Source of the DNA: Saprospiraceae bacterium
GTDB lineage: Bacteria; Bacteroidota; Bacteroidia; Chitinophagales; Saprospiraceae
Reading direction: 5' to 3'
DNA: 64,000 nucleotides
NCBI GenBank assembly: GCA_020629315.1
Contig: JAHDDO010000003.1
Location: forward strand, 1-64,000
Positions 1 to 8,686 of the stretch are shown here, one piece after another. Position 1 is the first letter of the stretch; every line of letters begins with the position of its first letter. The position numbers and the translations under genes are program-made. The notes under the pieces are model-generated. The model did not search any database and had not been told where the DNA came from. It saw nothing but the letters and a program-made list of their open reading frames with translations.

Positions 1-1510
1 AGGAGAGGCAGAGATTTGGGCTGAAGACTTCAACCAGAAGAGTGAGGACCCATGTTACGATTGTGATGGAGAACAACTATTTTATTCTTTTGAGGAAGAT
101 AATTTGGTTGAGGTCAAGTATTTTGATTGTAGTGTTTTTGAAAAGGACTTTTACGTTTATACAGAAACGCTCACCGTATATATTTTAGATAATGCTGGGA
201 ATAGCTCGAGTTGTAATGTCCAGATTGTTGTCCAACATAATGGGGCTTGTCCTGTGCCAAATGGTGCTTCTAGAATATCCGGTTCAGTACGTACTGCTAC
301 CAATGTTCCTGTGGAAGAAGCTGTAATTACATTGGACAGCGATCAAGCTGAATTTCCAATGTTAGCCCTTAGTGAATCAAACGGGAGCTTTGAATTCTCC
401 GAGCTGAAAACAGAGGAAGATTATGTTATTAAAGGCCAAGCTTTTTCTCATATTTTGAATGGAGTAAGCACCTTAGATATTGTATTTATTCAGCGGCATA
501 TTTTGGGAATTGAAGATCTTGATTCACCCTACAAAGTCATAGCAGCTGATGCAGATAATTCTCAAAATATAACGGCTGGAGATTTAGTCACTATTCGAAG
601 GGCCATTTTGGATTTAATCGATGAGTTTCCAAATGATCAAAGCAGTTGGCGATTAGTAGATTCATATCAAGAATGGAATGATAAATCAAATCCTTTCCCT
701 TTTGATGAATGGATTACAATTTCACATTTGACACAGGATACAACTAACCTTGACTTGACGGCTATAAAAATTGGTGATGTGACGAATAATGCCTCTGCTA
801 GTTTAGATGGAGATAGAGTTGAAAATAGAAGTATTGAGAATTTGGAATTACACATAGAGGACATTGGACTAGAAGAAAATAGCGTTTATCAAATACCTGT
901 TTATTTATCCAATAAGCACAAAGATGTAACCGGTCTTCAATTTACGCTCCAATACAATCCAGATATACTCTCGGAATTGGAGATCGTTGGAGAGGCGATA
1001 AACATTTCTTCATCCCATGTTGGCTATAGTAAAAAAGATGAAGGTATACTTACCGTTAGTTGGGATAATGTATTTGGAACAGAGCTACGTGAAAATGAAA
1101 TTTTATTCTATATCAAGGGGCAGGCTTCACAATCAGGAACCTTGTCAAATCTACTTTCTATAAATTCAAAACGAATTCAGGCGGAGCATTATAATTCAGC
1201 ACTAGACATAGGAGACATCAAGCTGCATTTTAAATCTGACCATCTGAGTGATGGATTTGATGTGTTCCAGAATTCGCCAAATCCATTCACAGATTATACG
1301 GAGATAGGATTTAAAATTATTGAAGCATCGGAGGTAACATTACGTATAGTAGATATGGATGGAAAACTAGTTCATCAGTTTTCTGATTTTTATACAGAGG
1401 GAACGCATAGTATTAACTTGAATAATTTTATGGCATCACCGGGTGTTTATGCATATACCATAATGGCAGGTACAAACACCAAAACGAGATATATGATAGT
1501 AATCAATTAA
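1..1510 (+). CDS. Secreted dockerin/cohesin-like protein with type IX sorting domain (5' truncated)
   Basis: The reading frame is open from base 2, so the gene begins left of the window; about 502 residues are visible. Order seen: an HYR/Ig-like repeat end with paired cysteines (to about base 250), a carboxypeptidase-regulatory-like beta domain (about 260-450), a dockerin type I-like pair of helices (about 455-640) whose second loop DADNSQNITAGD has acidic residues in calcium-loop spacing, a cohesin-like beta module (about 845-1230), and a C-terminal type IX secretion sorting domain (about 1255-1510, starting FQNSPNPF and ending YMIVIN). Such proteins are exported by the type IX system, whose SprA translocon is also encoded here, and end at the surface or outside the cell. 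The stop overlaps the convergent SRAP gene. No enzymatic domain is visible; the missing N-terminus could hold one. Confidence 0.85.
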   Translation, partial: GEAEIWAEDFNQKSEDPCYDCDGEQLFYSFEEDNLVEVKYFDCSVFEKDFYVYTETLTVYILDNAGNSSSCNVQIVVQHNGACPVPNGASRISGSVRTATNVPVEEAVITLDSDQAEFPMLALSESNGSFEFSELKTEEDYVIKGQAFSHILNGVSTLDIVFIQRHILGIEDLDSPYKVIAADADNSQNITAGDLVTIRRAILDLIDEFPNDQSSWRLVDSYQEWNDKSNPFPFDEWITISHLTQDTTNLDLTAIKIGDVTNNASASLDGDRVENRSIENLELHIEDIGLEENSVYQIPVYLSNKHKDVTGLQFTLQYNPDILSELEIVGEAINISSSHVGYSKKDEGILTVSWDNVFGTELRENEILFYIKGQASQSGTLSNLLSINSKRIQAEHYNSALDIGDIKLHFKSDHLSDGFDVFQNSPNPFTDYTEIGFKIIEASEVTLRIVDMDGKLVHQFSDFYTEGTHSINLNNFMASPGVYAYTIMAGTNTKTRYMIVIN

Positions 1511-2217
1511 TCAAAAAGGGAAAGCGATTTCCCTTCTTGATTATTTTTTGGTTCAATATTTTTAGGTGAATTATTTCGCACGTTATTAACCTCGGTTGAT
1601 ACTTCGTATGAGCGCATTAATGTACTCGGATAAGGTTGTATCATATCAATGAGATCTTTGACAGGTATTTCCTGATCCAACCAAAGTTTCTCTTGTTCGG
1701 GTAACAATATGGCAGGCATTCGGTCATGTACCTTTGCTACAAGATCATTTGCATTTTGTGTGATTAAGGTAAACGTATAGATATCATCTCCTTCGGGTGA
1801 GACCCACTTTTCCCACATCCCAGCGATGCTAAATATATCTTCATTTGTCGTTTGAAATCGATAGGGTATTTTTTGTTTTCCTTCTTTTTTCCATTCGTAG
1901 AAACCATCAAAAGGTACTATACAACGCCTTCGTTCCACGGCCTGCTTAAAACTCGGTTTTTCTAATACTGTTTCTTTCCTTGCATTAATCATTTTAAATG
2001 CGATCTTACTATCTTTTGCCCAAAATGGAATTAGGCCCCATTTAAAAAGCTGAATGGAGCGAGAGTCATCGCTTGTTATAACCGGATGAAGTTGCGTTGG
2101 AGCAACGTTGTAATTGGGAAGAGGATTATACCGTACAAGATCTTCTGAATAAAAGGAAGCATTAAATCGTTGTTCAATTTCCTTTTCGGTTTTAGTCAAT
2201 GAAGATCGACCACACAT
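1507..2217 (-). CDS. SRAP-family abasic-site processing protein (YedK/HMCES type)
   Basis: This family senses abasic sites in single-stranded DNA and forms a covalent crosslink through the cysteine exposed after removal of Met1. The protein starts MCGRSSL, giving the invariant Cys2. The other active-site residues are at the expected places: Asn78 in INARKET, Glu108 in FYEWKK and His164 in KVHDRMPAIL. At 236 residues it is of normal length and complete. It ends in a 4-nt stop overlap with the convergent secreted-protein gene, and its start lies 1 nt from the end of the SPOR gene on the same strand, so the two are probably co-transcribed. The identification is strong; the DNA-repair role is family knowledge. 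Confidence 0.93.
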   Translation of the reverse strand: MCGRSSLTKTEKEIEQRFNASFYSEDLVRYNPLPNYNVAPTQLHPVITSDDSRSIQLFKWGLIPFWAKDSKIAFKMINARKETVLEKPSFKQAVERRRCIVPFDGFYEWKKEGKQKIPYRFQTTNEDIFSIAGMWEKWVSPEGDDIYTFTLITQNANDLVAKVHDRMPAILLPEQEKLWLDQEIPVKDLIDMIQPYPSTLMRSYEVSTEVNNVRNNSPKNIEPKNNQEGKSLSLFD

Positions 2218-2218
2218 G

Positions 2219-2800
2219 TTAATACTTTCTCTTATGGACGTAACAGTCTATACCTCTATTCTTTAATTGGTAAGTAATGTCTACTGCTTGTCCATTGTCA
2301 TTATACCTCCCTGCAATCACTGTTTGATAGGCAGAGCCATCGAAGTTTAGTTTTTCAGCACCGGAGTAGCCCATGTTCTGAAGTTTTGTAACCATTTTAT
2401 TTGCATTGGCATCTTGAAGAAAGCTTCCTGCAATTACTAGATAGTCTCCGCTACTACTTGAACTTGTTGCAGGTGGTGAATAAACGGGCTCCTCATACGC
2501 TTGGTAAGTATCTTCTTGGGTTTGTGTTTCAGATTGAAAATCAGAATCATCTGTTTGCTTCTCAAAGCTTTTTTCTATGGCCTCATCTAATGCTTCATAA
2601 TCGATAGGTTCATTTTCTTCCTCAAAAAGACCTTCTTCTTCATCAACCTCTTCTTCGAAAAGATCTTCTTCATTAGCGACTACTTCTGTGTTGTCTTCGG
2701 TCTGTTCATTAGAATTACAGCCTTGAATACTTCTACTTAACCATACAAATAACGCAAGCATAAGAAGTAAGTAGATTATGATTCTTATCGTTTTAGACAT
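2219..2800 (-). CDS. Membrane-anchored SPOR-domain protein
   Basis: A single N-terminal hydrophobic segment (about residues 5-24) is followed by a long acidic linker rich in Glu and Asp (about 30-110) and a C-terminal SPOR-like domain (about 120-193) beginning YLVIAGSF and ending near CYVHKRKY. SPOR domains bind denuded glycan strands of peptidoglycan and direct proteins to the division septum. The layout suggests a protein held in the inner membrane with the SPOR domain in the periplasm. Cys28 in QGCNS follows the hydrophobic stretch, so a lipoprotein is an alternative, although the lipobox is poor. It is immediately upstream of the SRAP gene. No specific partner can be named. Confidence 0.8.
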   Translation of the reverse strand: MSKTIRIIIYLLLMLALFVWLSRSIQGCNSNEQTEDNTEVVANEEDLFEEEVDEEEGLFEEENEPIDYEALDEAIEKSFEKQTDDSDFQSETQTQEDTYQAYEEPVYSPPATSSSSSGDYLVIAGSFLQDANANKMVTKLQNMGYSGAEKLNFDGSAYQTVIAGRYNDNGQAVDITYQLKNRGIDCYVHKRKY

Positions 2801-2864
2801 GACAATTGCTTTGTGGTCTAAAATTACAAATTAATTATTCTTTGAATATATACTTAAGCTGTAG

Positions 2865-4757
2865 TTAATAGGCCCGTTCCTTCTTGTTTTCGTAGAAGTT
2901 GATATATGCTTTATTAACGATTCGATTTCCACCTAAGGTTGGATAATTTCCAGAGAAGTACCAATCCCCGGTATTTTCTGGACAGGCTTCATGCAGGTCT
3001 TCGATAGTTTGGTACATTACTGTTACGTCGATATCTAGTTCTTTTGGTTTGAGTAAAGCACTGATTTTTTTCGAGATCTCAGCTTGTGTGTACCTATCAT
3101 AAAGCGGCTTGACTTCGTTCTGAATTTGTCCTATAGGTAATTCATTGGCAGCTTTACATTTATCATACGTTTCTTTAAGTAAAGACTCTTTTCCATCATC
3201 TTTTAAGAGTTCGACCAATGCCCTGAAAGCTATTAAGTTATACATTCTTGACATATCGATACCATAGCAATCTGGATACCTAATTTGTGGGGCAGAAGAA
3301 ACAACAATAATACGCTTAGGGTGTAATCTATTTAAAATTGTCAGAATACTATCGCGCAGGGTGGTTCCCCGAACAATGGAATCATCAATGACAACAAGTG
3401 TGTCTTTGTCATTATTTACAATGCCATAGGTAACATCATACACCATCTTAACCATTTCCCTTCTGGATACATCATCAGCAATAAAGGTTCTCATCTTCGC
3501 ATCTTTTACGGCTAATTTTTCGATGCGTGGAGAAACATTCATGATTTCATCCAAATCTTGTTGCGTCATGGAGTTACCTAAGGCAGCAATTTGATCTTTT
3601 CTTCGTTGGTCATTTACTCTATGCAGTTCTTCGACTAAACCATAAAAGGCGACTTCTGCTGTATTAGGTATATAGGAGAAAACGGTATTCTTAAAGTCAT
3701 AATTAACTTCTTCAAGAATTCTTTTTGTTAGTTTTTTACCTAGGTCTTTCCGCTCTGTATAGATTTCTCTATCAGTACCTCTAGAAAAGTAGATACGTTC
3801 AAAAGAGCAAGCTTTTCTAGGAATTTGATCCTTAAAATGTTTTTCCTCTACACTGCCATCTTTTTTAATGATTAGGGCATGACCTCTTTGTAACTCTTTT
3901 ATATTTTTAAATCTGACATTAAATGCGGTTTGAATTGCTGGTCTTTCAGATGCAGCAACTACCACTTCATCATCTTCATAATAATAGGCGGGTCTTATGC
4001 CTGCAGGGTCTCTCATTATAAATGCATCACCATGCCCTAGCATGCCAGCAATTACATATCCCCCATCGATTTTTCTGGCTGACCTCTGAAGGATACGTTG
4101 TAAATCTAAATTTTCTGCTATTAAAGGTGTAATATCTGAATTACTGATTCCTTTGGCTTTGAACCATTTAAAAAGTCGTTCTACTTCTAAATCTAAAAAG
4201 TGTCCAATTTTTTCTAAAATGGTTATGGTATCCGATTGTTCTTTAGGATGCTGACCAAAGGATATCAGTTCTGCAAATAATTCGTCAATGTTGGTCATGT
4301 TGAAATTACCAGCAAGTACTAGATTTCGAGTGATCCAATTATTTTGGCGAAGAAAAGGATGCACTGTTTCTATGGTATTTGAGCCATGCGTCCCATATCT
4401 TAAATGGCCCAACAAAACTTCTCCGGTGTATGGCTTATTCTCTTTTAACCAAGCAGCATCATGAATTTGATCTTCAGTTACATCAATAAAATGGCTATAG
4501 ACCTGTTCAAAAACCTCTTTTAGGTATTGAGGGGCATTTGATCTTTTTCTGCTGATATATCTGGTCCCAGGTCTGGGGTCTAGTTTAATAGTGGCAATAC
4601 CAGCTCCATCTTGGCCCCGGTTTCGCTGCTTTTGCATAAGAAATTGCAGCTTATATAAGCCATACAGAGGTGTGCCATATTTTTCCTCGTAGTATTCGAG
4701 CGGTTGTTTTAGCCTAATAAAAGCTAATCCGCACTCATGCTTTATCTGGTCACTCAT
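2865..4757 (-). CDS. purF: Amidophosphoribosyltransferase-family protein (PurF-like, long form)
   Basis: Class II glutamine amidotransferase fused to a phosphoribosyltransferase domain, as in PurF, which makes 5-phosphoribosylamine from PRPP and glutamine in the first step of purine synthesis. Cys9 in HECGLAFIRL is the expected nucleophile after an 8-residue propeptide, and RNRGQDGAGI follows as in the family. The PRPP loop VVIDDSIVRGTTLRDS is at about residues 455-470. At 630 residues it is well above the roughly 470-500 of standard PurF, with inserts in the amidotransferase half and a C-terminal extension. From memory, such long forms occur in Bacteroidota; whether this is the only PurF of the cell cannot be told. 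A TACATTTG promoter element lies upstream on the minus strand. Confidence 0.85.
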   Translation of the reverse strand: MSDQIKHECGLAFIRLKQPLEYYEEKYGTPLYGLYKLQFLMQKQRNRGQDGAGIATIKLDPRPGTRYISRKRSNAPQYLKEVFEQVYSHFIDVTEDQIHDAAWLKENKPYTGEVLLGHLRYGTHGSNTIETVHPFLRQNNWITRNLVLAGNFNMTNIDELFAELISFGQHPKEQSDTITILEKIGHFLDLEVERLFKWFKAKGISNSDITPLIAENLDLQRILQRSARKIDGGYVIAGMLGHGDAFIMRDPAGIRPAYYYEDDEVVVAASERPAIQTAFNVRFKNIKELQRGHALIIKKDGSVEEKHFKDQIPRKACSFERIYFSRGTDREIYTERKDLGKKLTKRILEEVNYDFKNTVFSYIPNTAEVAFYGLVEELHRVNDQRRKDQIAALGNSMTQQDLDEIMNVSPRIEKLAVKDAKMRTFIADDVSRREMVKMVYDVTYGIVNNDKDTLVVIDDSIVRGTTLRDSILTILNRLHPKRIIVVSSAPQIRYPDCYGIDMSRMYNLIAFRALVELLKDDGKESLLKETYDKCKAANELPIGQIQNEVKPLYDRYTQAEISKKISALLKPKELDIDVTVMYQTIEDLHEACPENTGDWYFSGNYPTLGGNRIVNKAYINFYENKKERAY

Positions 4758-4788
4758 GGATAAGGGTCCTTAGGTCCTTTGTGAGTTG

Positions 4789-4796
4789 CAAATGTA
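4789..4796 (-). promoter_or_regulatory. Predicted -7 element (TACATTTG) of the purF-like gene
   Basis: On the minus strand this is an exact match to the Bacteroidota -7 consensus TAnnTTTG, 31 nt upstream of the purF-like start codon. No convincing -33 TTTG was found at the usual spacing. Confidence 0.5.
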
Positions 4797-4834
4797 AATT
4801 AATTTAGAAGTAAGTCTCGCATTTTGCAATAAAC

Positions 4835-4842
4835 TATCTTTG
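4835..4842 (+). promoter_or_regulatory. Predicted -7 element (TATCTTTG) before the small membrane-protein gene
   Basis: Exact TAnnTTTG match 55 nt upstream of the start at 4898, in the divergent intergenic region shared with the purF-like gene. It may drive the small gene and, through it, part of the mutL region. Confidence 0.4.
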
Positions 4843-4897
4843 TATTGACCAAAAAGCTGTAAAGTATCATCTAAGAGTAAAGCTATAAACCTTAGTT

Positions 4898-5203
4898 ATG
4901 TTCAGGAAGCGAGTAAAGAATAAACAATTTGATTATATCCCTCGATTTTACGACCCTGTAAAGGAGGATCTTGACGCCAGACTTTCTCCATACGATGAAG
5001 AGAAGAAGGATGTGGATCGATTAAAAAGCAGTATACGTAGTGGATTTCAACGAAAGTCAAGAGTGCCACAATCGCAAATTTCAGGAATGCGTATGCGATC
5101 AAATATTCGATTATTTATGATTATAGGTGTTCTCTGCTTGGTTAGTTACCTTATGCTTAAATCCGACGCATTTCTCGGTTTTGTTGAGTCTTTAAATCGT
5201 TAG
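4898..5203 (+). CDS. Small membrane protein upstream of mutL
   Basis: A 101-residue protein with a basic N-terminal part beginning MFRKRVKNKQFDYIPRFYDP, a charged middle, and one C-terminal transmembrane segment (about residues 72-90, LFMIIGVLCLVSYLML). I recall similar small proteins with an F-x-Y-x-PR-x-Y start next to mutL in other Bacteroidota, sometimes labelled 'riboflavin synthase subunit beta'; nothing here resembles a riboflavin synthase, so that label should not be copied. The function is unknown. The predicted topology is tail-anchored, with the basic part in the cytoplasm. mutL follows after 117 nt, which contain another TATCTTTG promoter-like element. Confidence 0.75.
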   Translation: MFRKRVKNKQFDYIPRFYDPVKEDLDARLSPYDEEKKDVDRLKSSIRSGFQRKSRVPQSQISGMRMRSNIRLFMIIGVLCLVSYLMLKSDAFLGFVESLNR

Positions 5204-5245
5204 TCGATTGTGGAAAAATACCTTACGATGTCCACTTCTGAATGC

Positions 5246-5253
5246 TATCTTTG
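5246..5253 (+). promoter_or_regulatory. Predicted -7 element (TATCTTTG) upstream of mutL
   Basis: Exact TAnnTTTG match 67 nt before the mutL start, in the gap after the small membrane-protein gene. It suggests that mutL has its own promoter. Confidence 0.4.
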
Positions 5254-5320
5254 ATTGTTAGAAAGAGCAATCCCTTTCTGAAACAAAAACTCAAATTTTA
5301 GATTAAAACCGATACTGAAT

Positions 5321-7123
5321 ATGGCTGATATAATTCAGCTTTTGCCCGAATCTGTAGCTAACCAAATCGCAGCCGGAGAAGTAATCCAGCGTCCTGCCTC
5401 TGTTGTCAAGGAGCTGATGGAAAATGCTATTGATGCAAAGAGTAGTTTTATTCAATTAATAATAAAAGATGCAGGTAAATCATTGATCCAGCTGATTGAT
5501 GATGGCATAGGTATGTCTGATATAGATGCACGGATGAGTTTTGAAAGACACGCCACATCTAAGATCAAGGAGGCGGCCGAATTATTTGCTATTAAGACTA
5601 TGGGATTTAGAGGAGAAGCGTTAGCGAGTATTGCTTCTATTGCCCAGGTAGAAATGACAACAAGACAAGAAGAGTCTGAGTTGGCCACGCATATAGTTAT
5701 GCAAGGCTCTGAAATCAAAAAACAAGAGTACACCCAAGCTAATAAAGGGACATCCATTGCAGTTAAACAACTTTTTTACAATGTTCCGGCAAGACGTAAA
5801 TTTTTAAAGACTGATAGTGTTGAGTACAAGCATATCCTTGAAGAGTTCAAACGGGTTGCTTTAGCCAATCCTGGGGTGCGATTTACATTGATTCACAATG
5901 ATAATGAGGTATACCATCTACCTGCTGGGAATTTAAGAAAGCGAATAGTAGGGATATTTGGAAAGAACCAGAATGAAAAGTTGGTTCCTGTTCATGAAGA
6001 AACAGATATTTTAACTATTGATGGTTTTATAGGAAAGCCAGAAGCTGCCAAACGACAACGAGGCGATCAATACTTTTTTGTAAATAGCCGATTTATAAAG
6101 AGTAACTATTTAAACCATGCTATTAAAACGGCCTTTGGTGAACTTATCAGTAAGGAGCATTATGCATTCTATGTGATCAATTTACAAATAGACCCATCGA
6201 AGATTGATATAAATATTCATCCAACAAAAACAGAAATAAAATTTGAGGAAGAGCGATTGATTTATCAATACTTAAAGGTAACCACACAGCATGCATTAGG
6301 TAAATACTCAGTGGTACCAACCTTAGATTTTCAACAACAAAATGGGTTTATAAATCCAACGCCACAGAAGGAAGGATCCCGATTTAGCATGCCAAATGCT
6401 GGGGGTAATTTTAGCAGACCTAGTCGTAAAGACATTGATGACTGGTCTCATTTTTACGAGAATATTTCAACGGACGCTGAGCAATCAGAGGAACAACAAG
6501 TTATTCGATTAAGTAGTCGAATGGGTAGCGAAACTGATAATCATTCTCACCAAATCCCTGATGAAGAACAAAGAGAAGCCTATCAAATTCATGGCAGTTA
6601 TATAATTACACCTATTCAATCTGGGTACCTCGTCATACATCAACAGTTTGCTCATGAACGAATATTGTTTGAACGTTATATAAAGCAAATTGCAGCTAAT
6701 GAGAAAAGTACACAACAACAATTGTTTCCTATTCAGATAAGTTTTGAACCAGATCAAGCGAATACTTTATTAGAGATGTTACCAATCGTTCAATCTTTAG
6801 GATTGGATATACATCATTTTGGGGATCAAACCTTTGTTATTCAAGGTGTACCTGCAATTATGACTAATGTCAATATTGAAGAAATATTAATACAGGCGGT
6901 TCATCAATATGAGTCTAATCTAGAACTAAAAGTAGGCTTAGAAGAAAATGTGGCAAGAAGCATCGCTAAAAGTGCATCTATACGAAAAGGAAAATTGCTG
7001 AACCAAGAAGAAATGCTTACCCTTATAAGTGAGTTATTTGCCTGTGAGGTACCTTTTATTAGCCCATCTGGTCGAAAATGCTTTATAGAAGTTGAACTTA
7101 ATCAACTAGAAAAACAGTTTTAG
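5321..7123 (+). CDS. mutL: DNA mismatch repair protein MutL
   Basis: MutL couples mismatch recognition by MutS to strand removal. The N-terminal GHKL ATPase motifs are intact: ELMENAIDA (motif I), DDGIGM (motif II), and RHATSK followed by TMGFRGEALASI (motif III). The transducer domain and a variable linker (about residues 330-415) follow, then the C-terminal dimerisation domain; 600 residues is normal. The C-terminal endonuclease motif is degraded. At the place of DQHA-x2-E-x4-E the sequence is HQQFAHERILFE (440-451), and the CPHGRP motif is replaced by SPSGRK (581-586). ATPase and dimerisation functions look intact, but nicking activity is doubtful. Two rhomboid genes follow closely. Confidence 0.95.
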   Translation: MADIIQLLPESVANQIAAGEVIQRPASVVKELMENAIDAKSSFIQLIIKDAGKSLIQLIDDGIGMSDIDARMSFERHATSKIKEAAELFAIKTMGFRGEALASIASIAQVEMTTRQEESELATHIVMQGSEIKKQEYTQANKGTSIAVKQLFYNVPARRKFLKTDSVEYKHILEEFKRVALANPGVRFTLIHNDNEVYHLPAGNLRKRIVGIFGKNQNEKLVPVHEETDILTIDGFIGKPEAAKRQRGDQYFFVNSRFIKSNYLNHAIKTAFGELISKEHYAFYVINLQIDPSKIDINIHPTKTEIKFEEERLIYQYLKVTTQHALGKYSVVPTLDFQQQNGFINPTPQKEGSRFSMPNAGGNFSRPSRKDIDDWSHFYENISTDAEQSEEQQVIRLSSRMGSETDNHSHQIPDEEQREAYQIHGSYIITPIQSGYLVIHQQFAHERILFERYIKQIAANEKSTQQQLFPIQISFEPDQANTLLEMLPIVQSLGLDIHHFGDQTFVIQGVPAIMTNVNIEEILIQAVHQYESNLELKVGLEENVARSIAKSASIRKGKLLNQEEMLTLISELFACEVPFISPSGRKCFIEVELNQLEKQF

Positions 7124-7155
7124 TGTTGGTTTGTTGATAAAGCGAATAAACGGGC

Positions 7156-7767
7156 ATGAATCGAATAACAGACGGAGTTAAAAATTTGATGATCATTAAT
7201 GTGATTATCTTTTTTGCTAAAGTTACATTGGAAAATAGAACCGATGGTTTGCGAATGTTTTTTAGAAAACTGATGCTTTATTTTCCAGAATCAGACTATT
7301 TCGAACCCTATCAATTAGTTTCTCATTTCTTTATGCATGCAGATGCAGGGCACTTGATATTTAATATGTTGGCCTTATATTTCTTGGGACCTATGGTTGA
7401 AAGTAGAATAGGTCTAAAACGATTCTTGATCTTGTACTTCGCTAGTGCAATAGGGGCTTTTGCTTTACATTTAGGGTTTGACTATTATCAATACTTTAGC
7501 TCGCCGGAGACGTTTAAAGTTATACCCATGTTGGGTGCTTCAGGCGCTATTTTTGGTGTAATTGCTGCTTTTGGTGCTTTATTCCCAGAGGCCCGATTAA
7601 TGTTACTTTTTCCTCCTATGCCAGTCAAAGGAAAGTACTTAGCGCTATTAGCCATTGGATTAGGTATGATTATGCCAATGGGAGGCAATGTAGCTCATCT
7701 GGCTCATGCGGGTGGCGCGATAGTTGGATATATCTATATACGATACTTTATAAACCGAATACGCTAA
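7156..7767 (+). CDS. Rhomboid family intramembrane serine protease (first of a tandem pair)
   Basis: Rhomboids cleave membrane-protein substrates inside the bilayer with a Ser-His dyad. The protein has about six hydrophobic segments. The key features are the HFFMHADAGHLIFNM region with the conserved His and Asn (about residues 58-71), the nucleophile Ser129 in GASGAIFG, and the general base His184 in HLAHAGG. At 203 residues it is a compact basic-core rhomboid. It lies 32 nt downstream of mutL and 17 nt upstream of a second rhomboid, so the three may share a transcript. The substrate is unknown. Confidence 0.9.
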   Translation: MNRITDGVKNLMIINVIIFFAKVTLENRTDGLRMFFRKLMLYFPESDYFEPYQLVSHFFMHADAGHLIFNMLALYFLGPMVESRIGLKRFLILYFASAIGAFALHLGFDYYQYFSSPETFKVIPMLGASGAIFGVIAAFGALFPEARLMLLFPPMPVKGKYLALLAIGLGMIMPMGGNVAHLAHAGGAIVGYIYIRYFINRIR

Positions 7768-7784
7768 AATTTCGTTATCTCAGT

Positions 7785-8684
7785 ATGTTCGAGTCAATCA
7801 TTGATGATATAAAGCAGGCATTTAGGTCAGGCAACACCTTGACTCGAATAATTCTTGTCAATGTGGCACTCTTTGTTCTTATTAATTTAATAGGTGTTTT
7901 TTCGGGTGGTTTTCAAGGAGATTTTTTCACTGCGGTAAAAAATGGATTAAGTATTCCAGGTAGCCCAATCACCTTCTTGAAACAGCCATGGAGTTTGATC
8001 ACACACATGTTTTTGCATGTGGGTTTCTTCCACATTTTCTTCAATATGCTTTTGCTGTATTGGTTCGGAAGAATAGTCGGGGATTTTCTTGGAGATAAAC
8101 GCTTTCTTTCTTTGTATTTGTTGGGAGGTTTAACGGGTGCCTTATTTTACATGTTATCAGCTAGTTTATTACCAGGTAGTAGTATGATTGGATCATATGC
8201 TTTGGGGGCATCGGCTGCTGTAATGGCGTTTGTTTTTACAGCTGCTGCATTATCTCCAGACTATTCTATGAATCTGATATTATTGGGTCCAGTTAAAATT
8301 AAATACATAGCACTTGTTTTATTATTTATGGATATCGTAGGAACAGTCGGCAATAATTCAGGAGGGGCTATTGCCCATATAGGTGGTGCCCTATTTGGTA
8401 TGTCGTATGTATATTTTTTAAGACAAGGAACAGATTTGACAAACCCACTCCAACAATTTTTTGGGTTTTTTAAAAAAGAATACCCCTCAGAACCAAAGCG
8501 ATCGGAATATATAAAAGTGGTTCACAAAGATCTCAGTAAACCAAAATCTAAATCCAATCATAAACAGCGTTATATTTATGATCAGAAAAAGATTGATGCT
8601 ATCCTAGATAAAATCAATGATCATGGGTACGACAGTCTAAGCAAAGAAGAAAAGGAAATTCTGTATAACGCTAGCAAAAAATAG
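7785..8684 (+). CDS. Rhomboid family protease with cytoplasmic C-terminal tail (second of a tandem pair)
   Basis: A second rhomboid of 299 residues. It keeps the membrane core and dyad: HMFLHVGFFHIFFNM (about 74-88), Ser143 in GASAAV and His198 in AHIGGALFG. Unlike its neighbour it carries a hydrophilic tail of about 75 residues ending in a conserved-looking motif (DAILDKINDHGYDSL and KEEKEILYNASKK), which I recall as the DUF6576-type tail of Bacteroidota rhomboids. The two copies differ enough to be old paralogues. The next gene, an EEP-fold enzyme, begins 2 nt after the stop, which supports one operon. Confidence 0.9.
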   Translation: MFESIIDDIKQAFRSGNTLTRIILVNVALFVLINLIGVFSGGFQGDFFTAVKNGLSIPGSPITFLKQPWSLITHMFLHVGFFHIFFNMLLLYWFGRIVGDFLGDKRFLSLYLLGGLTGALFYMLSASLLPGSSMIGSYALGASAAVMAFVFTAAALSPDYSMNLILLGPVKIKYIALVLLFMDIVGTVGNNSGGAIAHIGGALFGMSYVYFLRQGTDLTNPLQQFFGFFKKEYPSEPKRSEYIKVVHKDLSKPKSKSNHKQRYIYDQKKIDAILDKINDHGYDSLSKEEKEILYNASKK

Positions 8685-8686
8685 CA

